Shown here: piece by piece, positions 1-7,596 of the stretch
Position numbering within the stretch: position 1 is the first letter of the stretch
Layout: the number at the start of each line of letters is the position of its first letter
Assembly: GCF_019048065.1 (NCBI RefSeq)
Contig: NZ_CP077291.1
Coordinates: 4,526,001 to 4,590,000, forward strand
Reading direction: 5' to 3'
DNA from: Citrobacter farmeri
Lineage (GTDB): Bacteria > Pseudomonadota > Gammaproteobacteria > Enterobacterales > Enterobacteriaceae
DNA: 64,000 bases
Notes under the pieces: model-generated
What the model was told of the DNA's origin: nothing
The model's input: the letters and a program-made list of their open reading frames with translations, nothing else
Databases searched by the model: none
Program-made: the position numbers and the translations under genes

Positions 1-165
1 CGCCCAGAAAGCGCTAAAGCCCATCACATCATGGACATAGCCAGGCAGCACCGCGAGCGGCAGGCCGATGGTCAGGTAGCTGGCGCAGTTAAACATCACA
101 ACAGAAACAATGCGCAGATTGAGGCGCAATCCATTAAGCGCCGGTTCAGCGACGGGTTCGGGCAT
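1..165 (-). CDS. yhhS: YhhS, MFS transporter (5' part only)
   Basis: The gene reads off the left edge of the window, so only the first 55 codons are present. The ATG is at 165 and the peptide begins [18 protein letters not shown], which I recognise as the amino terminus of E. coli YhhS. It continues into the first membrane segment ([16 protein letters not shown]). YhhS belongs to the major facilitator superfamily, is located in the inner membrane and is classed with arabinose-type or drug efflux carriers; its substrate is not established. It is transcribed divergently from yhhT, with 131 bp between the two starts, as in E. coli. Confidence 0.9.
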   Translation of the reverse strand, partial: MPEPVAEPALNGLRLNLRIVSVVMFNCASYLTIGLPLAVLPGYVHDVMGFSAFWA

Positions 166-296
166 GGGGACCACCACGTTTTTACAACAATGTTTCATTT
201 CTATCATGCCACGCCGGGAAAATCAGCAGTCAGATTAGGAATATCGGCAGCAGGCGAGCCGCTACACTTAATGAAAATCAATAACAGGATGCCACC

Positions 297-1346
297 ATGA
301 CAACCCACCAGCCCGATAAAGCGGGTTTACATATTTTGCTCAAACTGGCCGCGCTGGTCGTTATTCTCGCCGGGATCCACGCCGCCGCAGATATCATTGT
401 GCAGCTCTTGCTGGCGCTCTTTTTCGCCATTGTTCTCAATCCACTGGTCACCTGGTTTATCCGTCGGGGAGTGAAACGCCCGCTGGCGATCGCAATTGTG
501 GTGGTCGTGATGCTGTTCGTGCTCACCGCGCTGATTGGCGTGCTGGCCGCCTCGGTTAACGAATTTATTGCCATGCTGCCGAAGTACAACAAAGAGCTGA
601 CGCGCAAGGTCTTGTATGTGCAGGAGATGATGCCGTTTTTAAATCTACACATGTCCCCGGAACGGATGCTGCAACGAATCGACTCCGACAAAATTGTCAC
701 CTTCACCACCACGTTGATGACCGGGCTGTCGGGCGCGATGGCCAGCGTTGTTTTGTTGGTAATGACCGTCGTTTTTATGCTGTTTGAGGTCCGCCATGTC
801 CCATACAAAATGCGTTTTGCGCTGCATAACCCGCAAATTCACATTGCCGGATTGCACCGGGCGCTGAAAGGGGTCTCTCACTATCTGGCATTAAAAACGC
901 TGCTCAGTCTGTGGACCGGCGTCATTGTCTGGCTGGGACTGGAATTGATGAATATTCAGTTTGCCCTGATGTGGGGGGTACTGGCGTTCCTGCTGAACTA
1001 TGTACCGAATATTGGTTCGGTGATTTCCGCCGTTCCGCCGATGGTTCAGGCGCTGCTTTTCAACGGCATTTATGAGTGCGTGCTGGTGGGAGCGCTGTTC
1101 CTGGTGGTCCATATGGTATTAGGCAACATGGTTGAACCGCGCATGATGGGCCATCGCCTGGGCATGTCGACGCTGGTGGTATTCCTCTCCTTACTGGTCT
1201 GGGGTTGGCTGCTTGGCCCGGTCGGGATGTTACTCTCCGTCCCCCTGACCAGCGTCTGTAAAATCTGGATGGAGACCACAACAGGCGGCAGCAAACTGGC
1301 AATATTACTGGGGCCAGGGCGACCGAAAAATCGATTACCGGGATAA
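297..1346 (+). CDS. yhhT: YhhT, AI-2E/PerM family inner membrane protein
   Basis: A 349-residue polytopic membrane protein of the PerM/AI-2 exporter (UPF0118) family, with about eight hydrophobic segments (around residues 12-52, 63-88, 145-165 and 200-320). The family signature is visible as NYVPNIGS (234-241) and EPRMMG (280-285), followed by a hydrophobic hairpin ending LLSVPL. The family includes AI-2 and Na+/H+ exporters, but no substrate is firmly known for YhhT. In E. coli K-12 the next gene downstream is acpT; here about 15 kb of aryl-polyene genes lie between them. The start is the first ATG, with a weak GGATG ribosome site just upstream. Confidence 0.9.
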   Translation: MTTHQPDKAGLHILLKLAALVVILAGIHAAADIIVQLLLALFFAIVLNPLVTWFIRRGVKRPLAIAIVVVVMLFVLTALIGVLAASVNEFIAMLPKYNKELTRKVLYVQEMMPFLNLHMSPERMLQRIDSDKIVTFTTTLMTGLSGAMASVVLLVMTVVFMLFEVRHVPYKMRFALHNPQIHIAGLHRALKGVSHYLALKTLLSLWTGVIVWLGLELMNIQFALMWGVLAFLLNYVPNIGSVISAVPPMVQALLFNGIYECVLVGALFLVVHMVLGNMVEPRMMGHRLGMSTLVVFLSLLVWGWLLGPVGMLLSVPLTSVCKIWMETTTGGSKLAILLGPGRPKNRLPG

Positions 1347-1353
1347 ACCAGCC

Positions 1354-1373
1354 CTACCAACCAGGGTAGTTTT
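1354..1373 (+). terminator. Weak hairpin after yhhT
   Basis: A short stem, CTACC (1354-1358) with GGTAG (1365-1369), loop AACCAG, followed by TTTT. It lies 8 nt after the yhhT stop. The stem is only 5 bp, so termination would be inefficient. Confidence 0.35.
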
Positions 1374-1656
1374 ATTCACTTACAGATGAAAGTATTATAA
1401 AGCGCGCTTTTGTTACCTGAATGTTTCAATAAGCGCGTGGTTTCCTTCACGAAATGGAATATAGGTTCTTCCGCAGTGCATTTACACCATATTAAATGAT
1501 ATCGGCAGTTTAATTTAAGTAAAAGTTAACCAGCTAACACCATGATAAAGCGAAAGTTAAATTATCTTCCGCGTTGATTAATTAATGGCAATAATGCCGT
1601 GACGGTTGTCAGAGTTAACATTAAAAATAGTCGATATTATCGTAACTAAAACTAAA

Positions 1657-1685
1657 TTCAGAAATGCATTCAACGTTAATATAAA
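1657..1685 (+). promoter_or_regulatory. Candidate apeA promoter
   Basis: TTCAGA (1657-1662) and TATAAA (1680-1685) are separated by 17 bp and lie 24 bp before the apeA ATG. The -35 matches the sigma-70 consensus at 4 of 6 positions and the -10 at 5 of 6. The spacing is ideal, but the surroundings are so AT-rich that chance matches are likely. Confidence 0.4.
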
Positions 1686-1709
1686 TAGTGATTTTGATAG
1701 GGAGTTTTC

Positions 1710-2099
1710 ATGAAACAATACATTAAGTGGTTTGCGGCGATTGCGGTTGTCGGTGCGCTGGCAGGTTGTGCGCGTACTGCCCCCATCGATCAGGTTCACT
1801 CTTCGGTTACCGCAGGCCACACCCAGGATCAGGTGAAAAACGCGATCCTGAAAGCAGGTATTCAGCGTAAATGGATCATGACTGAAGCAGGCCCGGGGGT
1901 GATCAAAGCACGTCAGCAGTCTCGCGACCACGTAGCGGAAGTGCGCATTACCTACACCGCCTCCAGCTACGATATCAAGTACGACAGCAGCCTCAATCTG
2001 CAGGCTTCTGGCGGTAAAATTCATAAAAACTACAACCGCTGGGTACGTAACCTGGATAAAGACATTCAGTTGAATCTGTCAGCAGGTGCAAATCTGTAA
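1710..2099 (+). CDS. apeA: ApeA, small lipoprotein, first gene of the aryl-polyene cluster
   Basis: A 129-residue protein with a clear lipoprotein signal peptide: a charged start (MKQYIKWF), a hydrophobic core and a lipobox ALAGC placing the acylated cysteine at residue 20. Mature residue +2 is Ala, which predicts outer-membrane sorting. The rest is one small soluble domain of unknown function. The symbol follows the apeA-R naming of the E. coli aryl-polyene cluster, whose first gene is small and poorly characterised. A strong hairpin with a T-rich tail follows 12 bp downstream, so apeA may be expressed more than the genes after it. The start is supported by GGGAG seven bases upstream. Confidence 0.75.
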   Translation: MKQYIKWFAAIAVVGALAGCARTAPIDQVHSSVTAGHTQDQVKNAILKAGIQRKWIMTEAGPGVIKARQQSRDHVAEVRITYTASSYDIKYDSSLNLQASGGKIHKNYNRWVRNLDKDIQLNLSAGANL

Positions 2100-2111
2100 T
2101 GACGCCTGAAG

Positions 2112-2146
2112 TCGGGCCGCGTGCGGCCCGATAATCTTTTTGTTTT
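2112..2146 (+). terminator. Hairpin with T-tract between apeA and apeB
   Basis: TCGGGCCGC (2112-2120) and GCGGCCCGA (2123-2131) are perfectly complementary and are followed by a T-rich run (TCTTTTTGTTTTC). It has the form of an intrinsic terminator, but 18 co-directional genes follow with no obvious second strong promoter. Partial read-through (attenuation) is the simplest reading. Confidence 0.7.
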
Positions 2147-2166
2147 CTTAACAGGTTGTACTCGCC

Positions 2167-3228
2167 ATGTACGAACAGGACTCCCTCAGCGCACTGGATG
2201 CGATCACTGAAGCGCAGCGTATCGCCTTCGCCCCCATGCTGTTTCAAACCGCGCTTTGCCTGCGAAATGCTGACGTGCTGGCTTATCTTGACCGCCAGGG
2301 TAAACAGGGTGCAACGCTGGAAGAGATCACCGAAAACAGCCACGTCAACGAATATGCGGTCAGCGTTCTGCTGGATATGGGATTAAGCGGACGCATCATC
2401 ACCCATAAAGCCGGGCGTTATTATCTGGCAAAAATCGGACATTTCCTTTTGCATGACACCATGACTCGCGTGAATATGGATTTCACCCACGACGTCTGTT
2501 ACCAGGGATTGTTCTTTTTAGAAAATGCCCTGAAAGAAGGAAAACCGTCCGGGTTAAAAGTGTTTGGTGACTGGCCAACCATTTATCCGGCATTGTCGCA
2601 ATTACCACCGTCCGCGCGTGAAAGTTGGTTCGCCTTCGATCATTACTATTCTGACGGTGCATTTGATGCAGCATTACCGTATGTATTCGCCAGTTGTCCT
2701 GCAACCCTGTACGATGTAGGCGGAAATACGGGGAAATGGGCAATACGCTGTAGTCAGTTCGACGAAAATATCGCGGTGACGTTATTAGATTTGCCACAAC
2801 AAATTGCACTTGCCCGCGAAAATATCGAAAATGCAGGATTATCTGAACGCATCGATTTTCATGCGGTGGATATGCTTGGCGATGCGCCTTTACCCACAGA
2901 GGCCGATATCTGGTGGATGAGTCAATTTCTTGACTGTTTTTCACCAGAACAAATTGTCGCCATGCTCAGCAAGGTTGCCCGTGTGATGAAGCCCGGCGCA
3001 AGGCTGTGCATTATGGAGCTATTCTGGGATGCGCAGCGTTTTGAAGCCGCCTCATTCAGTCTGAATGCGTCTTCGCTTTACTTTACCTGCATGGCGAACG
3101 GCAACAGCCGTTTCTACAGCGCAGAGAAATTTTATGGCTATCTGGACAAGGCAGGGTTCCAGGTGGAAGAACGCCACGATAATTTAGGCGTAGGACATAC
3201 TTTATTGATATGTCAGAAGAAAAAATAA
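2167..3228 (+). CDS. apeB: ApeB, SAM-dependent O-methyltransferase of aryl-polyene synthesis
   Basis: A 353-residue class I methyltransferase of the O-methyltransferase-2/hydroxyneurosporene type. Residues about 20-90 form the winged-helix dimerisation domain usual in this family. The SAM-binding motif I is DVGGNTGKWA (183-192), and later strands include LLDLP and a WWMSQFLDCF segment. In known aryl polyenes the aromatic head carries a methyl group and a hydroxyl or methoxy group, so head-group methylation is the expected role; that assignment is inferred from context. It starts 67 bp after apeA, beyond the hairpin, which makes it the likely first gene of the heavily overlapping part of the cluster. 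Confidence 0.8.
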   Translation: MYEQDSLSALDAITEAQRIAFAPMLFQTALCLRNADVLAYLDRQGKQGATLEEITENSHVNEYAVSVLLDMGLSGRIITHKAGRYYLAKIGHFLLHDTMTRVNMDFTHDVCYQGLFFLENALKEGKPSGLKVFGDWPTIYPALSQLPPSARESWFAFDHYYSDGAFDAALPYVFASCPATLYDVGGNTGKWAIRCSQFDENIAVTLLDLPQQIALARENIENAGLSERIDFHAVDMLGDAPLPTEADIWWMSQFLDCFSPEQIVAMLSKVARVMKPGARLCIMELFWDAQRFEAASFSLNASSLYFTCMANGNSRFYSAEKFYGYLDKAGFQVEERHDNLGVGHTLLICQKKK

Positions 3229-3282
3229 CAAAGTAGCATCAGAACGCTACTGGAATCACCGGTATACCGCGGACGCGCGTTG

Positions 3283-4005
3283 ATGAAATTCTCACTAAAT
3301 ATTACCGACTGGCGGGCGATGGCGCCAGGTCTGAGCGAATCGATACAGTGGTTGCAATGGTCACGGCATCCGCACGCCATCGATCCGGCGGCAGCACAGG
3401 GCAAGTTGCGTGAACTACCGATGATGACCGCCCGTCGCCTTAGCTCCGGCAGTAAACTGGCCGTCGAGTGCGGTCTGGCAATGCTGCGTCGCCACGATAT
3501 CGATGCGGTGCTGTACACCAGTCGGCATGGTGAACTTGAACGTAACTACCGCATTCTGCATGCGCTGGCGACCGAACAGGCGCTCTCACCGACCGATTTC
3601 GCCCTGTCGGTTCACAATTCAGCGGTGGGCAACCTGACCATCGCGGCTAAACACCCGATTGTCTCGTCATCGCTTTCCGCCGGGCGCGATAGCTTCCAGC
3701 AGGGGTTATGTGAAGTCATCTGCCTGCTCCAGGCGGGTTATCAACGTGTGTTGATAGTCGACTTCGACGGTTTTCTTCCCGAGTTCTACCACTCGCGGCT
3801 CCCGGAAAATATGCCCACCTGGCCGTACGCCACCGCGCTGGTCTGTGAAGCAGGTAATGACTGGGTGTGTCAGAGCGAACCGATTCAGGCTGGTGCGGAA
3901 ACCGCGCTCCCGCAAAGCCTGCTGTTTTTACAGCACTATTTACTGAATGCCGAGGCGTTCACCCTCCCCGGCGAGCGCGTGCAGTGGCACTGGAGTCGGG
4001 CATGA
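3283..4005 (+). CDS. apeC: ApeC, truncated ketosynthase-like protein (chain-length-factor partner)
   Basis: 240 residues resembling only the amino-terminal half of a beta-ketoacyl synthase (Ketoacyl-synt_2 type). Where an active ketosynthase has Cys in its nucleophile elbow, this protein reads SVHNSAVGN (109-117), with no cysteine, and it is too short to carry the two catalytic histidines. This fits published work on aryl-polyene systems in which ApeC is the chain-length-factor-like partner of the ketosynthase ApeO. I chose ATG 3283; TTG three bases upstream is also possible. The stop overlaps the apeD start (ATGA). Confidence 0.8.
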   Translation: MKFSLNITDWRAMAPGLSESIQWLQWSRHPHAIDPAAAQGKLRELPMMTARRLSSGSKLAVECGLAMLRRHDIDAVLYTSRHGELERNYRILHALATEQALSPTDFALSVHNSAVGNLTIAAKHPIVSSSLSAGRDSFQQGLCEVICLLQAGYQRVLIVDFDGFLPEFYHSRLPENMPTWPYATALVCEAGNDWVCQSEPIQAGAETALPQSLLFLQHYLLNAEAFTLPGERVQWHWSRA

Positions 4006-4817
4006 AAGGGGCCATCTCCACACTGAACCGACTCTGGCGGATCGCCATGACCGGTTTCTGTTTCGCCCTCTTTGGACTCGGCGGACTGCTGCTTTCGGTC
4101 GTCTGGTTTAACGTTTTGTTAGTTTTCGTATGGGACAATCCCCGGCGTCGCCGCATTGCCCGGCGCAGTATTGCCGCCAGCTTCCGCCTCTTTTTAACGG
4201 TTACTCGCGTGCTGGGCGTGCTGGATTATCAAATGAAAGGGGTGGATATTTTGCGTCAGGAACGCGGATGTCTGGTGGTCGCGAATCACCCTACCCTGAT
4301 CGATTATGTCCTGCTGGCGTCGGTGATGCCCGAAACAGACTGTCTGGTGAAAAGCGCGCTGCTGAAAAACCCCTTCCTCAGTGGCGTGGTGCGTGCAGCA
4401 GATTACCTGGTGAACAGCCAGGCGGATGCGCTGTTACCGGCCAGTCAGCAACGACTGGCGCAGGGCGATACGATTTTGATTTTCCCCGAAGGCACCCGCA
4501 CTCGTCCCGGCGAGACCATGACGCTGCAACGTGGCGCGGCGAATATCGCCGTGCGCTGCGGGAGCGATATTCGCGTGGTGACCATCCATTGCAGCCAGCG
4601 CATGCTGGATAAAGAAAGCAAATGGTATCAGGTGCCACCCACTAAACCGCTGTTTACCGTCGAGGTACGCGAGCGGGTGAAGATCGACCACTTTTACGAC
4701 GCAAATTTACAAGAACCGGCGCTGGCGGCAAGACAGTTAAACCGGCATCTTTTGCTTCAATTACAACCAGGTACGTTACCTCTCTCAGGAATTAATGATG
4801 CAAGCGCTTTATCTTGA
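4002..4817 (+). CDS. apeD: ApeD, PlsC-type acyltransferase
   Basis: 271 residues beginning MKGAISTLNRL at 4002, inside an ATGA overlap with apeC; the longer in-frame upstream extension is not needed. A hydrophobic segment at about 19-45 anchors it in the inner membrane. It carries the 1-acylglycerol-3-phosphate acyltransferase motifs NHPTLID (95-101, the HX4D box) and FPEGTR (161-166). In aryl-polyene clusters this enzyme is thought to help join the polyene to its lipid or sugar carrier. The exact acceptor is not known from sequence. Confidence 0.8.
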   Translation: MKGAISTLNRLWRIAMTGFCFALFGLGGLLLSVVWFNVLLVFVWDNPRRRRIARRSIAASFRLFLTVTRVLGVLDYQMKGVDILRQERGCLVVANHPTLIDYVLLASVMPETDCLVKSALLKNPFLSGVVRAADYLVNSQADALLPASQQRLAQGDTILIFPEGTRTRPGETMTLQRGAANIAVRCGSDIRVVTIHCSQRMLDKESKWYQVPPTKPLFTVEVRERVKIDHFYDANLQEPALAARQLNRHLLLQLQPGTLPLSGINDASALS

Positions 4818-5055
4818 AATTAAAAATCTCATCATAACGACATTGAATCTGGATGAACTGTCGACAGACGACATTGAAACCGAGGCGGCGCTGTTTGGCG
4901 ACGGCCTGGGGCTGGACTCAATTGATGCCCTGGAATTGGGACTGGCGGTAAAAAATCAGTACGGTGTGGTGCTTTCTGCGGAAAGCGAAGAGATGCGTCA
5001 GCACTTCTTCTCCGTCGCCACGCTGGCATCGTTCATTAATGCGCAACGTGCCTAA
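4795..5055 (+). CDS. apeE: ApeE, acyl carrier protein
   Basis: An 86-residue acidic acyl carrier protein. The phosphopantetheine attachment site is LGLDSIDALEL, with the modified serine at residue 42, followed by the usual helix II. It overlaps the end of apeD by about 20 nt, and AGGA lies just upstream; ATG 4795 or the adjacent ATG 4798 could be used. It carries acyl intermediates during chain building and needs a phosphopantetheinyl transferase, which the last gene of the array (acpT) supplies. Confidence 0.88.
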   Translation: MMQALYLEIKNLIITTLNLDELSTDDIETEAALFGDGLGLDSIDALELGLAVKNQYGVVLSAESEEMRQHFFSVATLASFINAQRA

Positions 5056-5067
5056 GGAGAGTCCGTT

Positions 5068-5319
5068 ATGACCGATCAACACGCCATCTATGACGAAGTC
5101 TCTGCGCTGCTGGTTAAGCTGTTTGAGATAGATCCACAGGACATTAAACCTGAGGCGCGTCTGTACGAAGATCTGGAACTGGACAGCATCGATGCCGTCG
5201 ACATGATCGTCCATCTGCAAAAGAAGACCGGTAAGAAGATCAAGCCGGAAGAGTTCAAAGCCGTACGCACCGTGCAGGATGTCGTTGACGCGGTAGAACG
5301 CCTGCTTAAAGAAGCCTGA
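5068..5319 (+). CDS. apeF: ApeF, acyl carrier protein
   Basis: An 83-residue acyl carrier protein with the pantetheinylation site LELDSIDAVDM (serine 40) and a strongly basic patch KKTGKKIKPEEF just after helix II. It has a good ribosome site (AAGGAG) and sits 12 nt after apeE. The two carriers differ in charge and sequence, suggesting separate partners, for instance starter loading versus chain elongation. That division of labour is inference. Confidence 0.88.
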   Translation: MTDQHAIYDEVSALLVKLFEIDPQDIKPEARLYEDLELDSIDAVDMIVHLQKKTGKKIKPEEFKAVRTVQDVVDAVERLLKEA

Positions 5320-5325
5320 TTCGCC

Positions 5326-5898
5326 GTGTCGGGCGTTCGCACATTGCCTGTGCTGACAGGCGTGCTGTTACTTGCCTGGCCTTTCCTGATTTGGTTTGGC
5401 CTGGCATATCACAGCCTGCAGTGGTTACTGCCGCTGATGGCGCTACTGCTGTTCTTACGCTTTCGCCAGACCCGGCGACAGGCGGGGCCGCTACGCGTGG
5501 TCACCCAGGTGGTGGCGGCTGTGGGTATCACGCTGTGCATCGCCAGTTACCTGCTTAAAACCCATCAGCTTCTGCTGTTTTATCCGGTGGTCGTGAACAC
5601 CGTCATGCTTGTCGTTTTTGGCGGTTCGCTCTGCTCTTCCATGCCCATCGTAGAACGACTGGCACGACTGCGCGACCCTCAACTCCCGGATGCGGCGGTG
5701 CATTACACCCGCCGGGTGACGCAGATCTGGTGCGCCTTTTTTATCTTCAATGGCGGCGTGGCGCTGTTTACCGCTCTCCACGGCGATATGGCGATGTGGA
5801 CCGCGTGGAATGGCATGATTGCCTACCTGCTGATGGGCTTACTCATGGGCAGCGAATGGTTGATACGCCGTCGGATGATTAATCGAGATTCGCAATGA
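5326..5898 (+). CDS. apeG: ApeG, integral membrane protein of the APE cluster (COG4648-like)
   Basis: A 190-residue hydrophobic protein with about five membrane segments (around residues 8-25, 28-42, 58-76, 84-100 and 130-172) and an arginine-rich end. It is a conserved, functionally unassigned member of aryl-polyene clusters. The start is taken as GTG 5326, 6 nt after the apeF stop; no strong ribosome site is seen, so it may depend on translational coupling. The stop overlaps the apeH start (ATGA). Confidence 0.7.
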   Translation: MSGVRTLPVLTGVLLLAWPFLIWFGLAYHSLQWLLPLMALLLFLRFRQTRRQAGPLRVVTQVVAAVGITLCIASYLLKTHQLLLFYPVVVNTVMLVVFGGSLCSSMPIVERLARLRDPQLPDAAVHYTRRVTQIWCAFFIFNGGVALFTALHGDMAMWTAWNGMIAYLLMGLLMGSEWLIRRRMINRDSQ

Positions 5899-7256
5899 AG
5901 CAGACCCTGGCACTTGCCGAATGGCTCACGTCCCCTCGCCCGGCGAACACACCCATCGCCTGGCTGGACGAACGCCACTGGACGCTCGGTCACTTGCGCC
6001 ACGACGTCGCACGGTTGATGACACACCTGCAACAGCAGGAGGGCAATCGCTGGGCGCTCTGTTTTGAAAACAGTTATCTGTTCATCGTCGCGCTGCTGGC
6101 CACCCTGCATGCGGGAAAAACGCCCGTGATTCCGGGCCATAATCGGGTCTCTTTGCTGGACGAGCAGCGAACATGGTTTGATGGTGTACTGAGCGATAAA
6201 ACGCTCGGCTGGCAGGGTCCGCTGTGGGTTGTCAGCTCAGCTATGACGCTCAGCGACGAGGCGTTCATCTTCCCGCCCCTGCGCCACGATGCGTTTATCG
6301 AGCTGTTTACCTCGGGCTCGACCGGACAGCCGAAGCGTATTGTCAAACCCGTTGACCGTCTGGACCATGAAGCCGAACTGCTGGCGGTGCGCTTTGGCCA
6401 CCGCCTGGCAGGCTGCCGGGTGGTGGCGTCGGTTGTGCCACAGCATCTGTACGGTCTGACGTTCCGTATTTTCCTGCCGATGGCGCTGGGCCTGCCGCTG
6501 CATGCGGCCATGCTCTACTACGCGGAGCAACTGGCTGCGCTGAGCCACGAACATCGCTACGTGTTTATCAGCAGTCCGGCGTTTTTAAAACGCCTCGACC
6601 ACCGGCTTCCCGCACCACCGGTGGAAATGATCCTCTCGGCAGGCGGCATGTTGCCGTGGCAGGACGTGACGCAAACCGCTGCCTGGCTGAACGTCTGGCC
6701 GGATGAAATCTATGGCAGTACCGAGACCGGCATTCTGGCCTGGCGCTATCGTCAGCAAGAGAACGTCACCTGGCTGCCCTTCCCCGGCGTATTATTTACC
6801 GCAGAAAATGAAGCATTTCGCGTCTTCTCTCCGCTGATCGCCGATACGAACGGCCTGCTGCTCGACGATATCCTGCAGTTTGAGCCAAACGGCCAGTTCC
6901 GTCTGATGGGGCGCCGTGGGCGGGTGGTCAAAATTGAAGAGAAACGCATTTCGCTCAGCGAAGTTGAGCAACGCCTGCTGGAACTGAAGGGCATCCGCGA
7001 CGTCGCTGCCCTGCCGATCGCGCGAGGCGGTCGCCAGGGAGTGGGCGTACTGCTGGTACTGGATGACGAAGCGCGTCAGCGCTGGCAGAACAGCGGCGGA
7101 AAAACCCAGGAGCTGATGTGGCGACGGGCGCTACTGCCGTGGCTGGAGCCGGTCGCCGTACCGCGTTACTGGCGAGTCATCGACGAAATCCCGGTCAACA
7201 GCATGAATAAGCGTGTCTATGCGCAATTACAGGAGTTGTTTCATGATACCCCATGA
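5895..7256 (+). CDS. apeH: ApeH, AMP-dependent aryl/acyl ligase
   Basis: 453 residues of the ANL adenylating superfamily. The phosphate-binding loop is LFTSGSTGQPK (about 137-147), the adenine motif YGSTETG is at about 273-279, and a GRRGRVVKIEEKRISLSEVEQ region with the hinge and the conserved lysine follows. It is shorter than typical acyl-CoA ligases. In aryl-polyene synthesis it is expected to activate the aromatic starter (4-hydroxybenzoate or a derivative) and load it on an acyl carrier protein; substrate choice cannot be read from sequence. It overlaps apeI by 14 nt. Confidence 0.82.
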   Translation: MKQTLALAEWLTSPRPANTPIAWLDERHWTLGHLRHDVARLMTHLQQQEGNRWALCFENSYLFIVALLATLHAGKTPVIPGHNRVSLLDEQRTWFDGVLSDKTLGWQGPLWVVSSAMTLSDEAFIFPPLRHDAFIELFTSGSTGQPKRIVKPVDRLDHEAELLAVRFGHRLAGCRVVASVVPQHLYGLTFRIFLPMALGLPLHAAMLYYAEQLAALSHEHRYVFISSPAFLKRLDHRLPAPPVEMILSAGGMLPWQDVTQTAAWLNVWPDEIYGSTETGILAWRYRQQENVTWLPFPGVLFTAENEAFRVFSPLIADTNGLLLDDILQFEPNGQFRLMGRRGRVVKIEEKRISLSEVEQRLLELKGIRDVAALPIARGGRQGVGVLLVLDDEARQRWQNSGGKTQELMWRRALLPWLEPVAVPRYWRVIDEIPVNSMNKRVYAQLQELFHDTP

Positions 7257-7596
7257 AATTGAGCGCCATCAGGCACACCCCCAACAGATTGAGGTCATCC
7301 TGCATCTCGATCCCTCCCTTTTCTGGTTCAGCGGCCATTTTGCCGTGCAGCCGCTGCTGCCGGGCGTCGCGCAGATGGACTGGGTGATGCACTATGCCAC
7401 CACCCTGCTTGCTCCCGGCTGGCGTTTTCACAGTATTCAGAACGTGAAGTTCCAGGCACCACTGCTGCCGGAAAACACCGTCACACTGACCCTGAGCTGG
7501 CAGGAAGCGCGTCAGCTCCTGACGTTCAGCTATCAACGCCATGATGGCGACGCACGCCATACCGCCAGCAGCGGGAAGATCCGACTATGTCGTTGA
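7243..7596 (+). CDS. apeI: ApeI, hot-dog fold 3-hydroxyacyl-ACP dehydratase
   Basis: A 117-residue FabA/FabZ-like protein. The motif FSGHFAVQPLLPGVAQ (residues 29-44) matches the dehydratase signature, with the catalytic histidine at 32. The start at ATG 7243 is supported by AGGAG at 7231-7235; the longer in-frame extension is rejected. The published aryl-polyene dehydratase is a pair of ApeI with ApeP, and the residues split the same way here: histidine in ApeI, acidic residue in ApeP. It would remove water after each ketoreduction and keep the chain fully conjugated. Confidence 0.82.
   Translation: MIPHEIERHQAHPQQIEVILHLDPSLFWFSGHFAVQPLLPGVAQMDWVMHYATTLLAPGWRFHSIQNVKFQAPLLPENTVTLTLSWQEARQLLTFSYQRHDGDARHTASSGKIRLCR

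Larger units (their letters stand above)
1347..1709. other. Intergenic region upstream of the ape cluster
   Basis: 363 bp without a gene, clearly more AT-rich than the flanking genes. It begins with a weak terminator-like hairpin after yhhT and ends with a candidate promoter and a GGGAG ribosome site for apeA. Between about 1440 and 1650 I see AT-rich DNA with no convincing operator or small gene. Since the ape genes overlap so tightly, this is the most likely site of regulation for the whole cluster. Confidence 0.6.
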
